A stretch of DNA of 23,899 nucleotides. Source: Desulfovibrio sp. (GTDB taxonomy: Bacteria; Desulfobacterota; Desulfovibrionia; Desulfovibrionales; Desulfovibrionaceae). The notes under the pieces are model-generated. The model ran no database searches. It saw only the letters and a program-made list of their open reading frames with translations, and had not been told where the DNA came from. The stretch is taken from positions 1-23,899 of the forward strand of contig JAITDR010000223.1 of assembly GCA_031282465.1 (NCBI GenBank). Reading direction: 5' to 3'. Below, in pieces: positions 14,726 to 23,899 of this stretch. The translations under genes and the position numbers were made by a program. Positions within the stretch are counted from its first letter, which is position 1, and each line of letters opens with the position of its first letter.

Positions 14726-15952
14726 TTACGATATGGTTTTAAACCAATCCTTGATGCCTTGCACCGTGCGCTCGAAAACCGATTCCTCGCTTTTGCGGGA
14801 TGTTCGCTCGCCGGCTTCCTTTTCCGCGCCGTAACGCAACAGTCCCACCGCGGTCGCGTACCGGGGGCTGTTGACCACGTCCTTGAGCCCGCCGATGTTG
14901 CGCGGATAGCCGATGCGCGTCGGCATGTTGAAAATCTGCTCGGCCAGTTCCTGACAGCCGTCGAGCAGCACTCCGCCGCCGGTCAGCACGACCCCGGCCC
15001 CTACCATATGCCTGCACCCGGACTTGCTCAGCTCCTGGTCCGCCAGTCCGAGCAGTTCTTCCATGCGCGGCTGGCAGATTTCGGCCAGCAGCCGGCGCGA
15101 CAGCCGGCGCGGTTCCCGTCCGCCCACGCTGCGTACCTCTATAATCTCGTCCACGCTCACCATATCCGCCAGGACGCACCCGTATCTGAGCTTGATCTGC
15201 TCGGCGTCGAGCAGCGGGGTGCGCAGCCCGGAGGCGATGTCCTTGGTGAGGTTCTGGCCGCCCAGGGGCAGAACGCCGGTATGCATGACGGCCTCGCCGG
15301 AAAATACGGCAATGTCCGTCGTGCCGCCGCCCAGATCCACCAGCGCCACGCCCAGCTCGCGCTCTTCCTCGGTCAGCACGGCCTTGGCCGACGCCATGGA
15401 TTCCAGCACGATGTCCGCGACGTCCAGGCCGCTGTTGTGGCAGACCTTGACGATGTTCTGGGTGCTGGTCACGGCCCCGGTCACGATATGCACCTTGACT
15501 TCCAGACGTACCCCGGACATGCCGAGGGGGTGTATGATGCCGTGCTGGTCGTCGACGATGAATTCCTGGGGCAGGGTGTGAATGATTTCGCGATCCATGG
15601 GTATGGCCACCGCGCCCGCGGCTTCCAGCGCCCTGTCCACGTCGCGTTGCGTGACTTCGCCGCCCTGTATGGCTATGACCCCGTTGCTGTTGGCGCTTTT
15701 TATATGGCTGCCGGCTATGCCGGCGTAAACGGAACGTATGGAGCATCCGGCCATCAGCTCAGCCTCTTCCAGAGCCTTCTGCACGGATTTGACCGTCTCC
15801 CCGATATTGACCACGACTCCCTTGCGCAGCCCCGTGGACGGGCTCGTGCCGATGCCCACGATGTCCACGCTGTCTTCGCCCGCTTCGCCCACCACCGCGC
15901 AAATCTTGGTGGTGCCGATGTCGAGCCCTATGATCAACGGTGCCTTTGCCAT
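14726..15952 (-). CDS. ftsA: cell division protein FtsA
   Basis: Actin-like ATPase of 408 residues that tethers FtsZ filaments to the inner membrane and recruits later division proteins. Nucleotide-binding motifs are GLDIGTTK (9-16) and [13 protein letters not shown] (205-217). The C-terminal [16 protein letters not shown] is the amphipathic membrane-targeting helix expected for FtsA. Length is normal. The ATG at 15952 has AAGGAG six bases upstream. It lies 37 bases after ftsQ and 64 bases before ftsZ, in the usual ftsQ-ftsA-ftsZ order. Confidence 0.98.
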   Translation of the reverse strand: MAKAPLIIGLDIGTTKICAVVGEAGEDSVDIVGIGTSPSTGLRKGVVVNIGETVKSVQKALEEAELMAGCSIRSVYAGIAGSHIKSANSNGVIAIQGGEVTQRDVDRALEAAGAVAIPMDREIIHTLPQEFIVDDQHGIIHPLGMSGVRLEVKVHIVTGAVTSTQNIVKVCHNSGLDVADIVLESMASAKAVLTEEERELGVALVDLGGGTTDIAVFSGEAVMHTGVLPLGGQNLTKDIASGLRTPLLDAEQIKLRYGCVLADMVSVDEIIEVRSVGGREPRRLSRRLLAEICQPRMEELLGLADQELSKSGCRHMVGAGVVLTGGGVLLDGCQELAEQIFNMPTRIGYPRNIGGLKDVVNSPRYATAVGLLRYGAEKEAGERTSRKSEESVFERTVQGIKDWFKTIS

Positions 15953-15989
15953 GTCCTTCTCCTTGAACCCGTGCCGAATTCCCGCCCGC

Positions 15990-16892
15990 TCATCCCGCGG
16001 CGATCCGGTCCTCGGCGCGTCTTTCCACCCATACGTTGGCGCCCTGCACCCGGATGACGCCCGTCCCCGCCAGTTCTCCCCGGCGCGTAAGGTCGGCCAG
16101 CACCCGGCCCAGGCGGCGCAGGTTGGAAAGCCAATCTTCTATATCAATGGAAAAGACGGGCCCCGCCCTTTCCGCAACAAGTTCCAAACCCCGTGAAGCC
16201 GAAAGCCGGATCAGCGCAATGCCGCCCGTGCCCTGCAGAACCTGCGAGTCGTGCAGCGACTTGACCAGATCCGGCAGCAGCCCCCGCAGCCGGCCGGCTC
16301 CCGGCTCCACTTCCAGCATCGGAAGTTGAGAGCTGCCGTCGGACGCGACCGGCGCTATGCCGTTTCCTCGCTTGTCCGCATAATACTGCGCGCCTTCATG
16401 CATGATCCGGAACACGGGGGTCTTCTCCTTTACCGTTATGATGAGTCTGTCGGGGAGCACCCGCTTCACCGAGGCTTCCTCCACCCAGGGATGTCCCGCC
16501 AACGCTTTCTCAACGGCGTCTATGGACAAAGCCAGCGTGTTTGCTCCTTCTTCTAAATCGACAGTTTTTAGAATTTCTCTAGAGTTCAGACGAGAATTTC
16601 CGTGAATTTCTAAAATTTTTAATGCGAAGTAGTCGCCGAGCGTTACGCTCCTGTAGCCGTAGATCAGGGCCAGACTCACCCCTGCGAGCAGGAGGAGCAG
16701 CAGGGAGCAAAGGCCGAGCAGGGAAAAGGCCGCGCGCACACTCTTCAGTGAGGGGTGGGGCAGGGCGCGGGGGGCGCGCTCGGGGCGGATTGCGCGCCGA
16801 CTGTTTTCGGCGGGGGGTCGTCCCGTGCCGCCTCTGGTCAGCGCGACGATCCTGCCTCTGCGGGCCGGGCGTGTCGTTATTGCCGAACCCAT
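15990..16892 (-). CDS. ftsQ: cell division protein FtsQ
   Basis: Bitopic inner-membrane divisome protein of 300 residues. It has a basic cytoplasmic tail (~1-50), one membrane segment (~54-78), a POTRA domain starting near FALKILEIHGNSRL (~89-155) and a beta domain. FtsQ links early and late division proteins through FtsB/FtsL. The ATG at 16892 has AGGAAG seven bases upstream and overlaps the end of murB by 16 bases, so coupling is likely; the longer open frame is rejected. Codons ~90-118 (16539-16625) are unusually AT-rich and contain TTA, CTA, AGA and GGA codons, unlike the rest of the operon. Confidence 0.93.
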   Translation of the reverse strand: MGSAITTRPARRGRIVALTRGGTGRPPAENSRRAIRPERAPRALPHPSLKSVRAAFSLLGLCSLLLLLLAGVSLALIYGYRSVTLGDYFALKILEIHGNSRLNSREILKTVDLEEGANTLALSIDAVEKALAGHPWVEEASVKRVLPDRLIITVKEKTPVFRIMHEGAQYYADKRGNGIAPVASDGSSQLPMLEVEPGAGRLRGLLPDLVKSLHDSQVLQGTGGIALIRLSASRGLELVAERAGPVFSIDIEDWLSNLRRLGRVLADLTRRGELAGTGVIRVQGANVWVERRAEDRIAAG

Positions 16893-17814
16893 AGACACAC
16901 TTCCTTTTCCAGAATGAAGCCGCTGTGCCGTCTTACCGCCTCGACGGCCATGTCGATAAGTTCCAGGGCCGCCGCGCAGCTTCCTCCCCCTTCGTTGACG
17001 AGAAAGCCGGCGTGCAGGGTGGAGAAGCGCATGCCGCCCAGTGTCTTCCCTTTCATGCCCGCCTCTTCCAGAAGACGTCCGGCCGGGACGTCCGGAGCGG
17101 GATTTTTGAAGACACAGCCGGCGCTTGCCGCGCCCACCGGTTGACGCAGCCGTTTTTCCGCCAGAAAAGCGCGCATGCGGGAGCGCACGTTGTCTTTGCC
17201 GCTTTCGGCCAAGGAGAATACGGCCTCCAGCAACAGCACGGGGAATTCGCCGGCGGCCGGGGCCGGGCTGCCGAAGGGCAGACCCAGGCAACGGGCGCGC
17301 CGATAGCAAAACTCCGTCTGTTCAGCGCCCGTGCGGATTTCCTGTAGACCCGGACGCGGGGAAAATATCGTCAGGGAACGCAGCAGCGGGCCGACTTCCG
17401 TGCCGAAAGAGCCGGCGTTCATGGCCACGGCCCCGCCCACGCTGCCGGGAATACCCGCCAGGCCTTCCAGGCCGCCCAGGCCGGCGGCGGCGGCGGCGTT
17501 CAGCAGGGCGGGGAGGGGCAGCCCGGCCGGGGCCTTCGCCCATACTTCGGCGCCGTGTCTTTCGAACGACACCTTCTCCCGCGTCTCACGGCGAATCAGC
17601 ACCAGAGGCAGGTCCTCGTCGGCGGCGATAATGTTGCTCCCTTTGCCGATAACGGCGGGCAGGCCGCCGAGTTCGGCGACCAGATCGGGCAAATGCTCGG
17701 CCCCTGTCTTGTCGCGCAGCACGATTTCGGCAACGGGCTTCCCTCCCAGGCGGATGCCGGTGAGTTGCGAAAGCGGTGGGGCGTCTCCGACCCGGAGCGC
17801 GCGTGTCGAATATT

Positions 17815-17818
<4 letters not shown>
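16877..17818 (-). CDS. murB: UDP-N-acetylenolpyruvoylglucosamine reductase MurB
   Basis: Cytoplasmic flavoenzyme that reduces UDP-GlcNAc-enolpyruvate to UDP-MurNAc with NADPH. FAD-binding motifs are GKGSNII (~58-64) and [18 protein letters not shown] (~122-139). The proton-donor region reads SAGCVFKNP, with Cys (~235) where E. coli MurB has Ser, a known variation in other MurB groups. A conserved late Glu lies in EKEVCLW (~306). I choose GTG 17818, which makes a GTGA overlap with the murC stop (313 residues). An in-frame TTG at 17833 would add five residues; neither start has a strong binding site. Its position after murC and before ftsQ, with no ddl between, fits the cluster. Confidence 0.95.
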
Positions 17819-19181
<1,363 letters not shown>

Positions 19182-19185
<4 letters not shown>

Positions 19186-20321
19186 GCCGCCTCCGCTTTT
19201 CCTTCCCCGATCAGCTCCGCGAGGGCGTCGGCCATGTGCCCGGCCGCGCGCGGCCGCGCCGCGTCCAGGGCGCTCGCGGACATGACGCGCAATTTCGCTT
19301 TGTCTTTCAAGAGCGGCAGCAGGGTTTCGGCCACTGCCTCCGGGCGCGTCGTAAAGCATTCCTGTTCCAGAATCACAGCCGCGCCGGCTTCTTCCATGAC
19401 GCGCGCGTTGAAGCGCTGATGATCGCGCGCGGCATGGGGGAAGGGCGCGAGTACCGAGGGCAGGCCGGCGGCGCAGAGTTCGGCCGCCGTCGTGGCCCCG
19501 GCACGGCAGAATGCCATATCCGCCCAGGCATAGGCCCCGCCCATATCGTCGATGAAAGGCACGGCCCTGGCTTGTTCCGTTCCCCAAGCATTGTATGCCC
19601 CGCGTACCGTTTCCAAGTCCTCGTTCCCCGTCTGGTGGAGAATTTCCACGCCGGCGGTCAACAGGGCGGAGGCCGCGCCGGCGACCGCCAGGTTTACGGC
19701 CCGCGCCCCGCGGCTGCCGCCCATGACCAGCAGCCGGAGAGGACCTTCGTCCTCTGTTCCGTTTTCCTGAAGCGCCGCCTTTTGCCGTGCCCCCTCGTAC
19801 AGCGCCGCTATGTCGGCGCGCACGGGATTGCCGGTCAGCAAGGTTTTACGCGCGTCAAAGGCCCCGGTAAGGTCGGGCATGGACAAGAATACGCGCCTGG
19901 CCAGACGCCCCAGGATGCGGTTGCCGACGCCCGGCAGGGCGTTTTGCTCATGCACGGCCGTCGGTATGCCGAGCAGGGCGGCGGCCGAAACCCCGGCAAA
20001 GGACGCATAGCCGCCGAAGCCGACAGCCGCGTGCGGAGAAAATTTGCGTATGACCCGCGCCGCTTTCGCCAGAGCGCGCAGCATACCGGGCACGGCCCCA
20101 AGGGCGCGCGCGCCGCGTCCCATGAATCCGCGCACGGGCAGGGCGATGAACTCCAATCCCGCCGCCGCGGCCAGCCTGCCTTCCGGCCCGTATGCTCCGC
20201 CCATGAACAGGATGCGCGTCTCCGGCCCGCGCCTCGCAAGTTCCTCGGCCAGGGCCAGAGCCGGGAAGATATGTCCTCCCGTGCCGCCGCTGCTGAGCAG
20301 TATGCGCTTTTCTCCCGTCAT
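19182..20321 (-). CDS. murG: UDP-GlcNAc transferase MurG (lipid II synthase)
   Basis: Peripheral membrane GT-B glycosyltransferase of 379 residues that converts lipid I to lipid II on the cytoplasmic face. The N-terminal [14 protein letters not shown] (10-23), the [12 protein letters not shown] motif, the [11 protein letters not shown] glycine loop and the [17 protein letters not shown] donor-site motif are all present. The ATG at 20321 overlaps the ftsW stop (ATGA), with TGGAG five bases upstream. The 3' end overlaps murC in the same way, so ftsW, murG and murC are probably translated as a coupled chain. Confidence 0.97.
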
Positions 20322-21442
20322 GCGTTCTCCAGATTGCGCGACAAATTGAGCAGCAGCCCCACGCAGATCAGCGATGCCGACAAGCTGCTCCCGCCGTAAC
20401 TGATGAAGGGCATGGGTACGCCCTTGGGCGGCACCACGCCCATGACCACCGCCAGATTCAGCACGCAGGACAAAGCGGGGACCAGCAACAGCCCGAACGC
20501 CGTGAGACGCAGCCGCATATCCGGCTGGCCGAGCGCGATGCGCATGCCGCGCAGAAAAAAGCAGAGCAGCAGCAAAAACATCAGGGAAATCCCGATAAAG
20601 CCGGTTTCTTCCCCCATCACTGCCATAATGAAGTCGTTGTGCGCCTCGGGCAGATAGAAAAGTTTCTGTTTGCCCGCGCCCAGTCCCGCCCCGGACAGCC
20701 CGCCCGCCCCGAAGGCGTAAAACGACTGCACAAGGTGATAGCCGCTGTCCGAGGCATCGGCAAAGGGGTCGCGGAAGGCCAGCAGACGGCGGAACCGGTA
20801 GGGTTCGGCCACCACCAGCAGATAGGCGCCCGCCGCGGCCGTGAGGCCGGAACCGATGAGGTAGACGAGGCGCGTCCCTCCGGCGAAACACATAAAAAAC
20901 AGCAGAATGGCGCAAAAGGCCGCGCCTCCGAAGTCCGGCTGCTGAAGCAGCAGGGCGCACATCGCGCCCGTAATCAGGAAAGGCGGCAGCACCCCCTTGC
21001 TGAAACTTTTCACGATGGTCTGCTTGGTACCCATGAAGTAGGCAAGGTACAGGACCAGCGCAATCTTGGCGAACTCCATGGGCTGCATACGCAAGGGGCC
21101 GAGACCTATCCAGCGGTTCGCGCCCTTGGCGGCCGCGCCCAGAGGCGTCAGGCAGGCGGCCAGCAGGGCGAAGCCGACCAGCAGAGCCGGATAATGCAGA
21201 CGTTCCAGCACCGGGCGCGGCAGGGACGCGGCCAGGGCCAGACCCAGGCCGCCGACCAGCACGAACAAAAGCTGGCGCTTGAAGAAATAATAGGTGTCGG
21301 CCTGGACGCGCTCGGCGGAAATGCCGCTGGCGGAAAAAACCATGGTCAGCCCCATGAAGACCAGGACTATAACGACGGCCAACAACCACCAGTCCGGGTG
21401 ACCGCGCGGCGGAACCGCGGCATGTTCCGAAACGCCGTTCAC
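20318..21442 (-). CDS. ftsW: septal peptidoglycan polymerase FtsW (SEDS family)
   Basis: Polytopic membrane glycosyltransferase of 374 residues that polymerises lipid II at the septum with its partner class B PBP. SEDS hallmarks are GANRWIGLGPLRMQPMEFAK (107-126), PEAHNDFIMAVMGEETGF with the catalytic Asp (~270), and PMPFISYGGSSL (343-354). About ten hydrophobic segments can be seen. The start is GTG 21442, with GGAGG seven bases upstream, overlapping the murD stop (GTGA). The longer open frame to 21616 runs through murD and is rejected. Confidence 0.97.
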   Translation of the reverse strand: MNGVSEHAAVPPRGHPDWWLLAVVIVLVFMGLTMVFSASGISAERVQADTYYFFKRQLLFVLVGGLGLALAASLPRPVLERLHYPALLVGFALLAACLTPLGAAAKGANRWIGLGPLRMQPMEFAKIALVLYLAYFMGTKQTIVKSFSKGVLPPFLITGAMCALLLQQPDFGGAAFCAILLFFMCFAGGTRLVYLIGSGLTAAAGAYLLVVAEPYRFRRLLAFRDPFADASDSGYHLVQSFYAFGAGGLSGAGLGAGKQKLFYLPEAHNDFIMAVMGEETGFIGISLMFLLLLCFFLRGMRIALGQPDMRLRLTAFGLLLVPALSCVLNLAVVMGVVPPKGVPMPFISYGGSSLSASLICVGLLLNLSRNLENA

Positions 21443-22767
21443 CGTATTTCCTCCCCGGCGGCGGCCGCCGCGACAAGACGCCGCAAATGGTCGCCGCGCT
21501 CCTTGTAACTCCCGTACAAATCGTAACTGGCGGTCGCGGGAGAAAGCAGCACGACATCGCCCGGGCGCGCCGCTGCACGCAGGCGCCGCAGGGCCGCCGG
21601 CAGTTCCGGATCCCACGTCAGGGGCACGGTTCCGCTCCAGGCTTTTTCAAAAAATTCCCGGCTCGCCCCGAACAGGGCGACAGCCTTGACCTTTGCCGAC
21701 AACAGTGGACGCAGGGATTCCAGATCTCCGCCCTTGAAGTGTCCGCCGGCCAGCAGCAGCAGCGGCGCGTCGAAACTCAGCAGCGCCGCGCGCAAGGCGT
21801 CCACCGTCGTGCTTTTGGAGTCGTTGACGTAATCGACACCGTCAAGTTCCCCCACCTTTTCCAGGCGATGCGCCAAGGGCGCGAACTCGGCCACGGCACG
21901 CGCCGCGTCCGCTTCGTCCACGCCGAACCCGGCCGCAGCGAGATAGGCGGCTTCAGCGTCGGCGGCGTTGTGCGCGCCTATGAGCCTGCCCATGGGGAAG
22001 CGCCCGGAGGCCCTGAATATTTTCAGACGGCCCTTGTAACCCCGCCGCCGGTATTCTTCCGCCAGGTCTTCGGGCACAACGGCCAGATCGTCTTGTTCCT
22101 GCCGGGCAAAGATGCTGAACTTAGCCGCGCGGTATTCGTCCATATCCGCGTGGTGATCCAGGTGGTTGGCGGCCAGATTGAGCAGGACGGCCGCCGCGGG
22201 ACGCAGGCTGAACATGCCCTGAAGCTGGAAACTGGACAGTTCCAGCACCAGGACGTCGGCAGTCTCGCCGGACAGCGCATACTCCGAAAGCGGCACGCCT
22301 ATGTTGCCGCCGAGAAAGACCTTTTTGCCCGCCGCGCGCAACATGGCCGCGGCCAGGCTGACGGTGGTCGTCTTGCCGCTCGTTCCCGTAACGGCCAGCA
22401 CGGGCCCGCGCACGCAACGCAGGGCCAACTCGGTTTCGCCGATCAGCGGAGGATTTCCGGCCGCGGCCCGCAGGGGAGCAAGCGTTGCAGGCGGCACTCC
22501 GGGGCTGACGACGACCAGGGACGCGCCCCGGAACTGCTCCGGGGTATGTTCCCCCAACAGCAGTTCGAAACCGGCCTTCCCCGCCCGTTCAAGCACCTCC
22601 TGTCCCGGATCGCCGTTGCGCTCCAGAAGCCGGACGCGCGCGCCCCATGCAGCGAGCAGCCGCGCCGCAGCAAAGCCCGAAAGGCCCGCCCCGACCACGA
22701 CGGCCGTCGCCCCCGGCGCGAGCGGCGCTTCCCCGAGCGGATGATGATTTGTCGATTGCGGGCACAT
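21439..22767 (-). CDS. murD: UDP-N-acetylmuramoyl-L-alanine-D-glutamate ligase MurD
   Basis: Cytoplasmic ATP-dependent ligase of 442 residues that adds D-Glu. Motifs are an N-terminal VVGAGLSGFAAARLL loop (~24-38), the ATP loop VTGTSGKTTT (126-135), LELSSFQL (175-182), NHLDHH (201-206), NDSKST (315-320) and LLSPATASYDLYGSYKERGD near the end, with Thr where Cys is common. The ATG at 22767 has GGAAGG four bases upstream and lies 11 bases past the mraY stop. The open frame continues upstream to 23424 through mraY in another frame, which is not a fusion. Confidence 0.97.
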   Translation of the reverse strand: MCPQSTNHHPLGEAPLAPGATAVVVGAGLSGFAAARLLAAWGARVRLLERNGDPGQEVLERAGKAGFELLLGEHTPEQFRGASLVVVSPGVPPATLAPLRAAAGNPPLIGETELALRCVRGPVLAVTGTSGKTTTVSLAAAMLRAAGKKVFLGGNIGVPLSEYALSGETADVLVLELSSFQLQGMFSLRPAAAVLLNLAANHLDHHADMDEYRAAKFSIFARQEQDDLAVVPEDLAEEYRRRGYKGRLKIFRASGRFPMGRLIGAHNAADAEAAYLAAAGFGVDEADAARAVAEFAPLAHRLEKVGELDGVDYVNDSKSTTVDALRAALLSFDAPLLLLAGGHFKGGDLESLRPLLSAKVKAVALFGASREFFEKAWSGTVPLTWDPELPAALRRLRAAARPGDVVLLSPATASYDLYGSYKERGDHLRRLVAAAAAGEEIR

Positions 22768-22778
22768 GATTCCTTCCG

Positions 22779-23855
22779 TCAGCGCAGCTTGAGTACGGAG
22801 AGCGCCGCCAGGGCCAACAGGGCCGAGGTTATCCAGAACCGGATGATAATCTTCGATTCCGGGGTGCCCGCCAACTCGAAATGGTGATGCAGAGGCGCCA
22901 TGCGCAGGATGCGCTTGCCGCCCGTGAACTTGAACCAGCCTACCTGCAGGATGACGGACAGCGTTTCGACGACGAACAGACCGCCGACCACCAGCAGCAG
23001 CAGTTCCTGCTTGCAGAGTACGGACAGAAAACCCAGCGTGCCGCCCAGGGACAAAGACCCCGTATCGCCCATAAAAATCTGCGCCGGGTAGGCGTTGAAC
23101 CACAAAAAGCCTATGCACGCGCCCGCAAAGGCGCCGCAGAACACCGTCACCTCGCCCACGCCCGGCACATGCGCTATCTGCAGATAGCCCGCCATGGCGG
23201 CATTGCCGGCGACATACACGAACACCGCGAAACATATGCCGGCAACGATGACCGGACCGGCGGCAAGACCGTCGAGACCGTCCGTCAGGTTCACCCCGTT
23301 GGAGGCTCCGACCATGACCAGCACCGCGAAAGGCAGGTAAAACAGCCCGAGATCCGGTGTGAAATTCTTGAAAAAGGGCACCGACAGTTCCGTGGAATAA
23401 GCCGGCAGGGTGTACAGGATGCACATGGCCGCGCCGGCGACCAGCAACTGTCCGGCAAGTTTGCTTTTGGCACGCAGCCCCTTGTTGTTTTTGCGCCGAA
23501 TTTTCAGGTAATCATCCGTAAAGCCTACGGCCGCGAAACCCAGGAACACGAACATGCACAAGAGAACGCAGGGATTGGTCCAGTCGCCCCAGAGCAACAT
23601 GCTCACGGTCAGGGAAAAGGCCATGAGCAGACCGCCCATGGTCGGGGTGCCGGCTTTGCAGCGGTGCGCCTCAACGTCTTCCAGAATGTACTGCCCCATC
23701 TTGAGTTGCCGGAGTTTCTCTATGAACAGCGGGCCGACCACCACGGCGATGATCAGGGCCGTGAGCAGCGCCCATACGGAACGGAAGGTTATGTAGCGGA
23801 ATACGTTGAATACGCTGACTTCCGAACTCAAAGGATAAATCAGGTTATAGAACAC
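22779..23855 (-). CDS. mraY: phospho-N-acetylmuramoyl-pentapeptide-transferase MraY
   Basis: Polytopic membrane enzyme of 358 residues that transfers phospho-MurNAc-pentapeptide to undecaprenyl phosphate, making lipid I. Active-site motifs are GFTDDYLK (Asp114-Asp115 near 111-118), [12 protein letters not shown] (186-197), FMGDTGSL (261-268) and the His triad MAPLHHHFE (319-327). About ten membrane segments are visible. GTG 23855 gives the family-typical start FYNLIYPLS and length and has GGGGG six bases upstream. The ATG at 23894 would add thirteen unrelated residues. It probably overlaps the murF tail. Confidence 0.97.
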   Translation of the reverse strand: MFYNLIYPLSSEVSVFNVFRYITFRSVWALLTALIIAVVVGPLFIEKLRQLKMGQYILEDVEAHRCKAGTPTMGGLLMAFSLTVSMLLWGDWTNPCVLLCMFVFLGFAAVGFTDDYLKIRRKNNKGLRAKSKLAGQLLVAGAAMCILYTLPAYSTELSVPFFKNFTPDLGLFYLPFAVLVMVGASNGVNLTDGLDGLAAGPVIVAGICFAVFVYVAGNAAMAGYLQIAHVPGVGEVTVFCGAFAGACIGFLWFNAYPAQIFMGDTGSLSLGGTLGFLSVLCKQELLLLVVGGLFVVETLSVILQVGWFKFTGGKRILRMAPLHHHFELAGTPESKIIIRFWITSALLALAALSVLKLR

Positions 23856-23898
23856 GGCCGTCCCCCTTTGTCCGCATCCGGGAATTGCGCCCATGCGC
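23845..23898 (-). CDS. murF: possible C-terminal tail of MurF (partial)
   Basis: On the minus strand a frame entering from the window edge reads [17 protein letters not shown] and stops at TAA 23847-23845, overlapping the mraY start by 11 bases. The GRNSRMR stretch vaguely resembles the KGSRxMRME end of MurF, which is the expected gene before mraY. Another open frame (from 23899, stop TGA at 23845-23843) also crosses the edge, so the frame choice is uncertain. Confidence 0.35.
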   Translation of the reverse strand, partial: AHGRNSRMRTKGDGRVL

Positions 23899-23899
23899 G

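Noticed and set aside
22768..23424. Upstream extension of the murD frame into mraY, suggesting a fusion
   Set aside because: Residues upstream of ATG 22767 are an out-of-frame reading of mraY; MurD has its normal length from 22767 with a ribosome site.

Overview
The window is GC-rich bacterial chromosome, apart from one AT-rich gene. It fits a Desulfovibrionaceae (sulfate-reducing Desulfobacterota) genome. The clues are a division/cell-wall cluster ordered mraY-murD-ftsW-murG-murC-murB-ftsQ-ftsA-ftsZ with no ddl, a PAS sigma-54 activator coupled to a UbiA-like (MqnP-type) prenyltransferase, and a large Cache-type hybrid histidine kinase. The genus assignment is inference from layout and protein style, not from a search.

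Layout. (1) 1-461: a divergent control region. The first 12 codons of a leftward gene lie at 1-38. Upstream are a sigma-54-type promoter facing it, three related 16-bp dyads, and a sigma-70-type promoter for the rightward activator. (2) 462-2957, plus strand: the sigma-54 activator, then the prenyltransferase. (3) 7011-3028, minus strand: two membrane-anchored SGNH-fold proteins and an MBOAT acyltransferase with overlapping or nearly touching ends, probably an envelope O-acylation module. (4) 7814-7230, minus: an AT-rich cysteine-cluster (YkgJ/CxxCxxCC) gene that looks acquired. (5) 11640-7891, minus: a 1249-residue hybrid sensor kinase. (6) 12925-11924, minus: a three-gene cassette of a DUF3990 protein (ADP-ribosyltransferase-like H...Y motifs) and two small acidic proteins. 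It is bracketed by two nearly identical 54/55-bp copies of an intrinsic terminator. (7) 23898-13339, minus: the distal half of the dcw operon, with a probable murF tail at the edge. Many of its genes overlap by a few bases, implying translational coupling.

How they work together. MraY, MurG, MurC, MurB and MurD make and assemble lipid-linked peptidoglycan precursor. FtsW polymerises it at the septum, and FtsQ, FtsA and FtsZ build and anchor the division ring. The MBOAT/SGNH trio could decorate an envelope polysaccharide or peptidoglycan. The activator probably drives the divergent gene through sigma-54 while repressing itself. The DUF3990 cassette is the best candidate for a little-described, toxin-antitoxin-like system. 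The most informative non-coding signals are the duplicated terminator, the dyad array at 308-433, a nested inverted repeat at 13050-13140, and an AT-rich slow-codon patch inside ftsQ.
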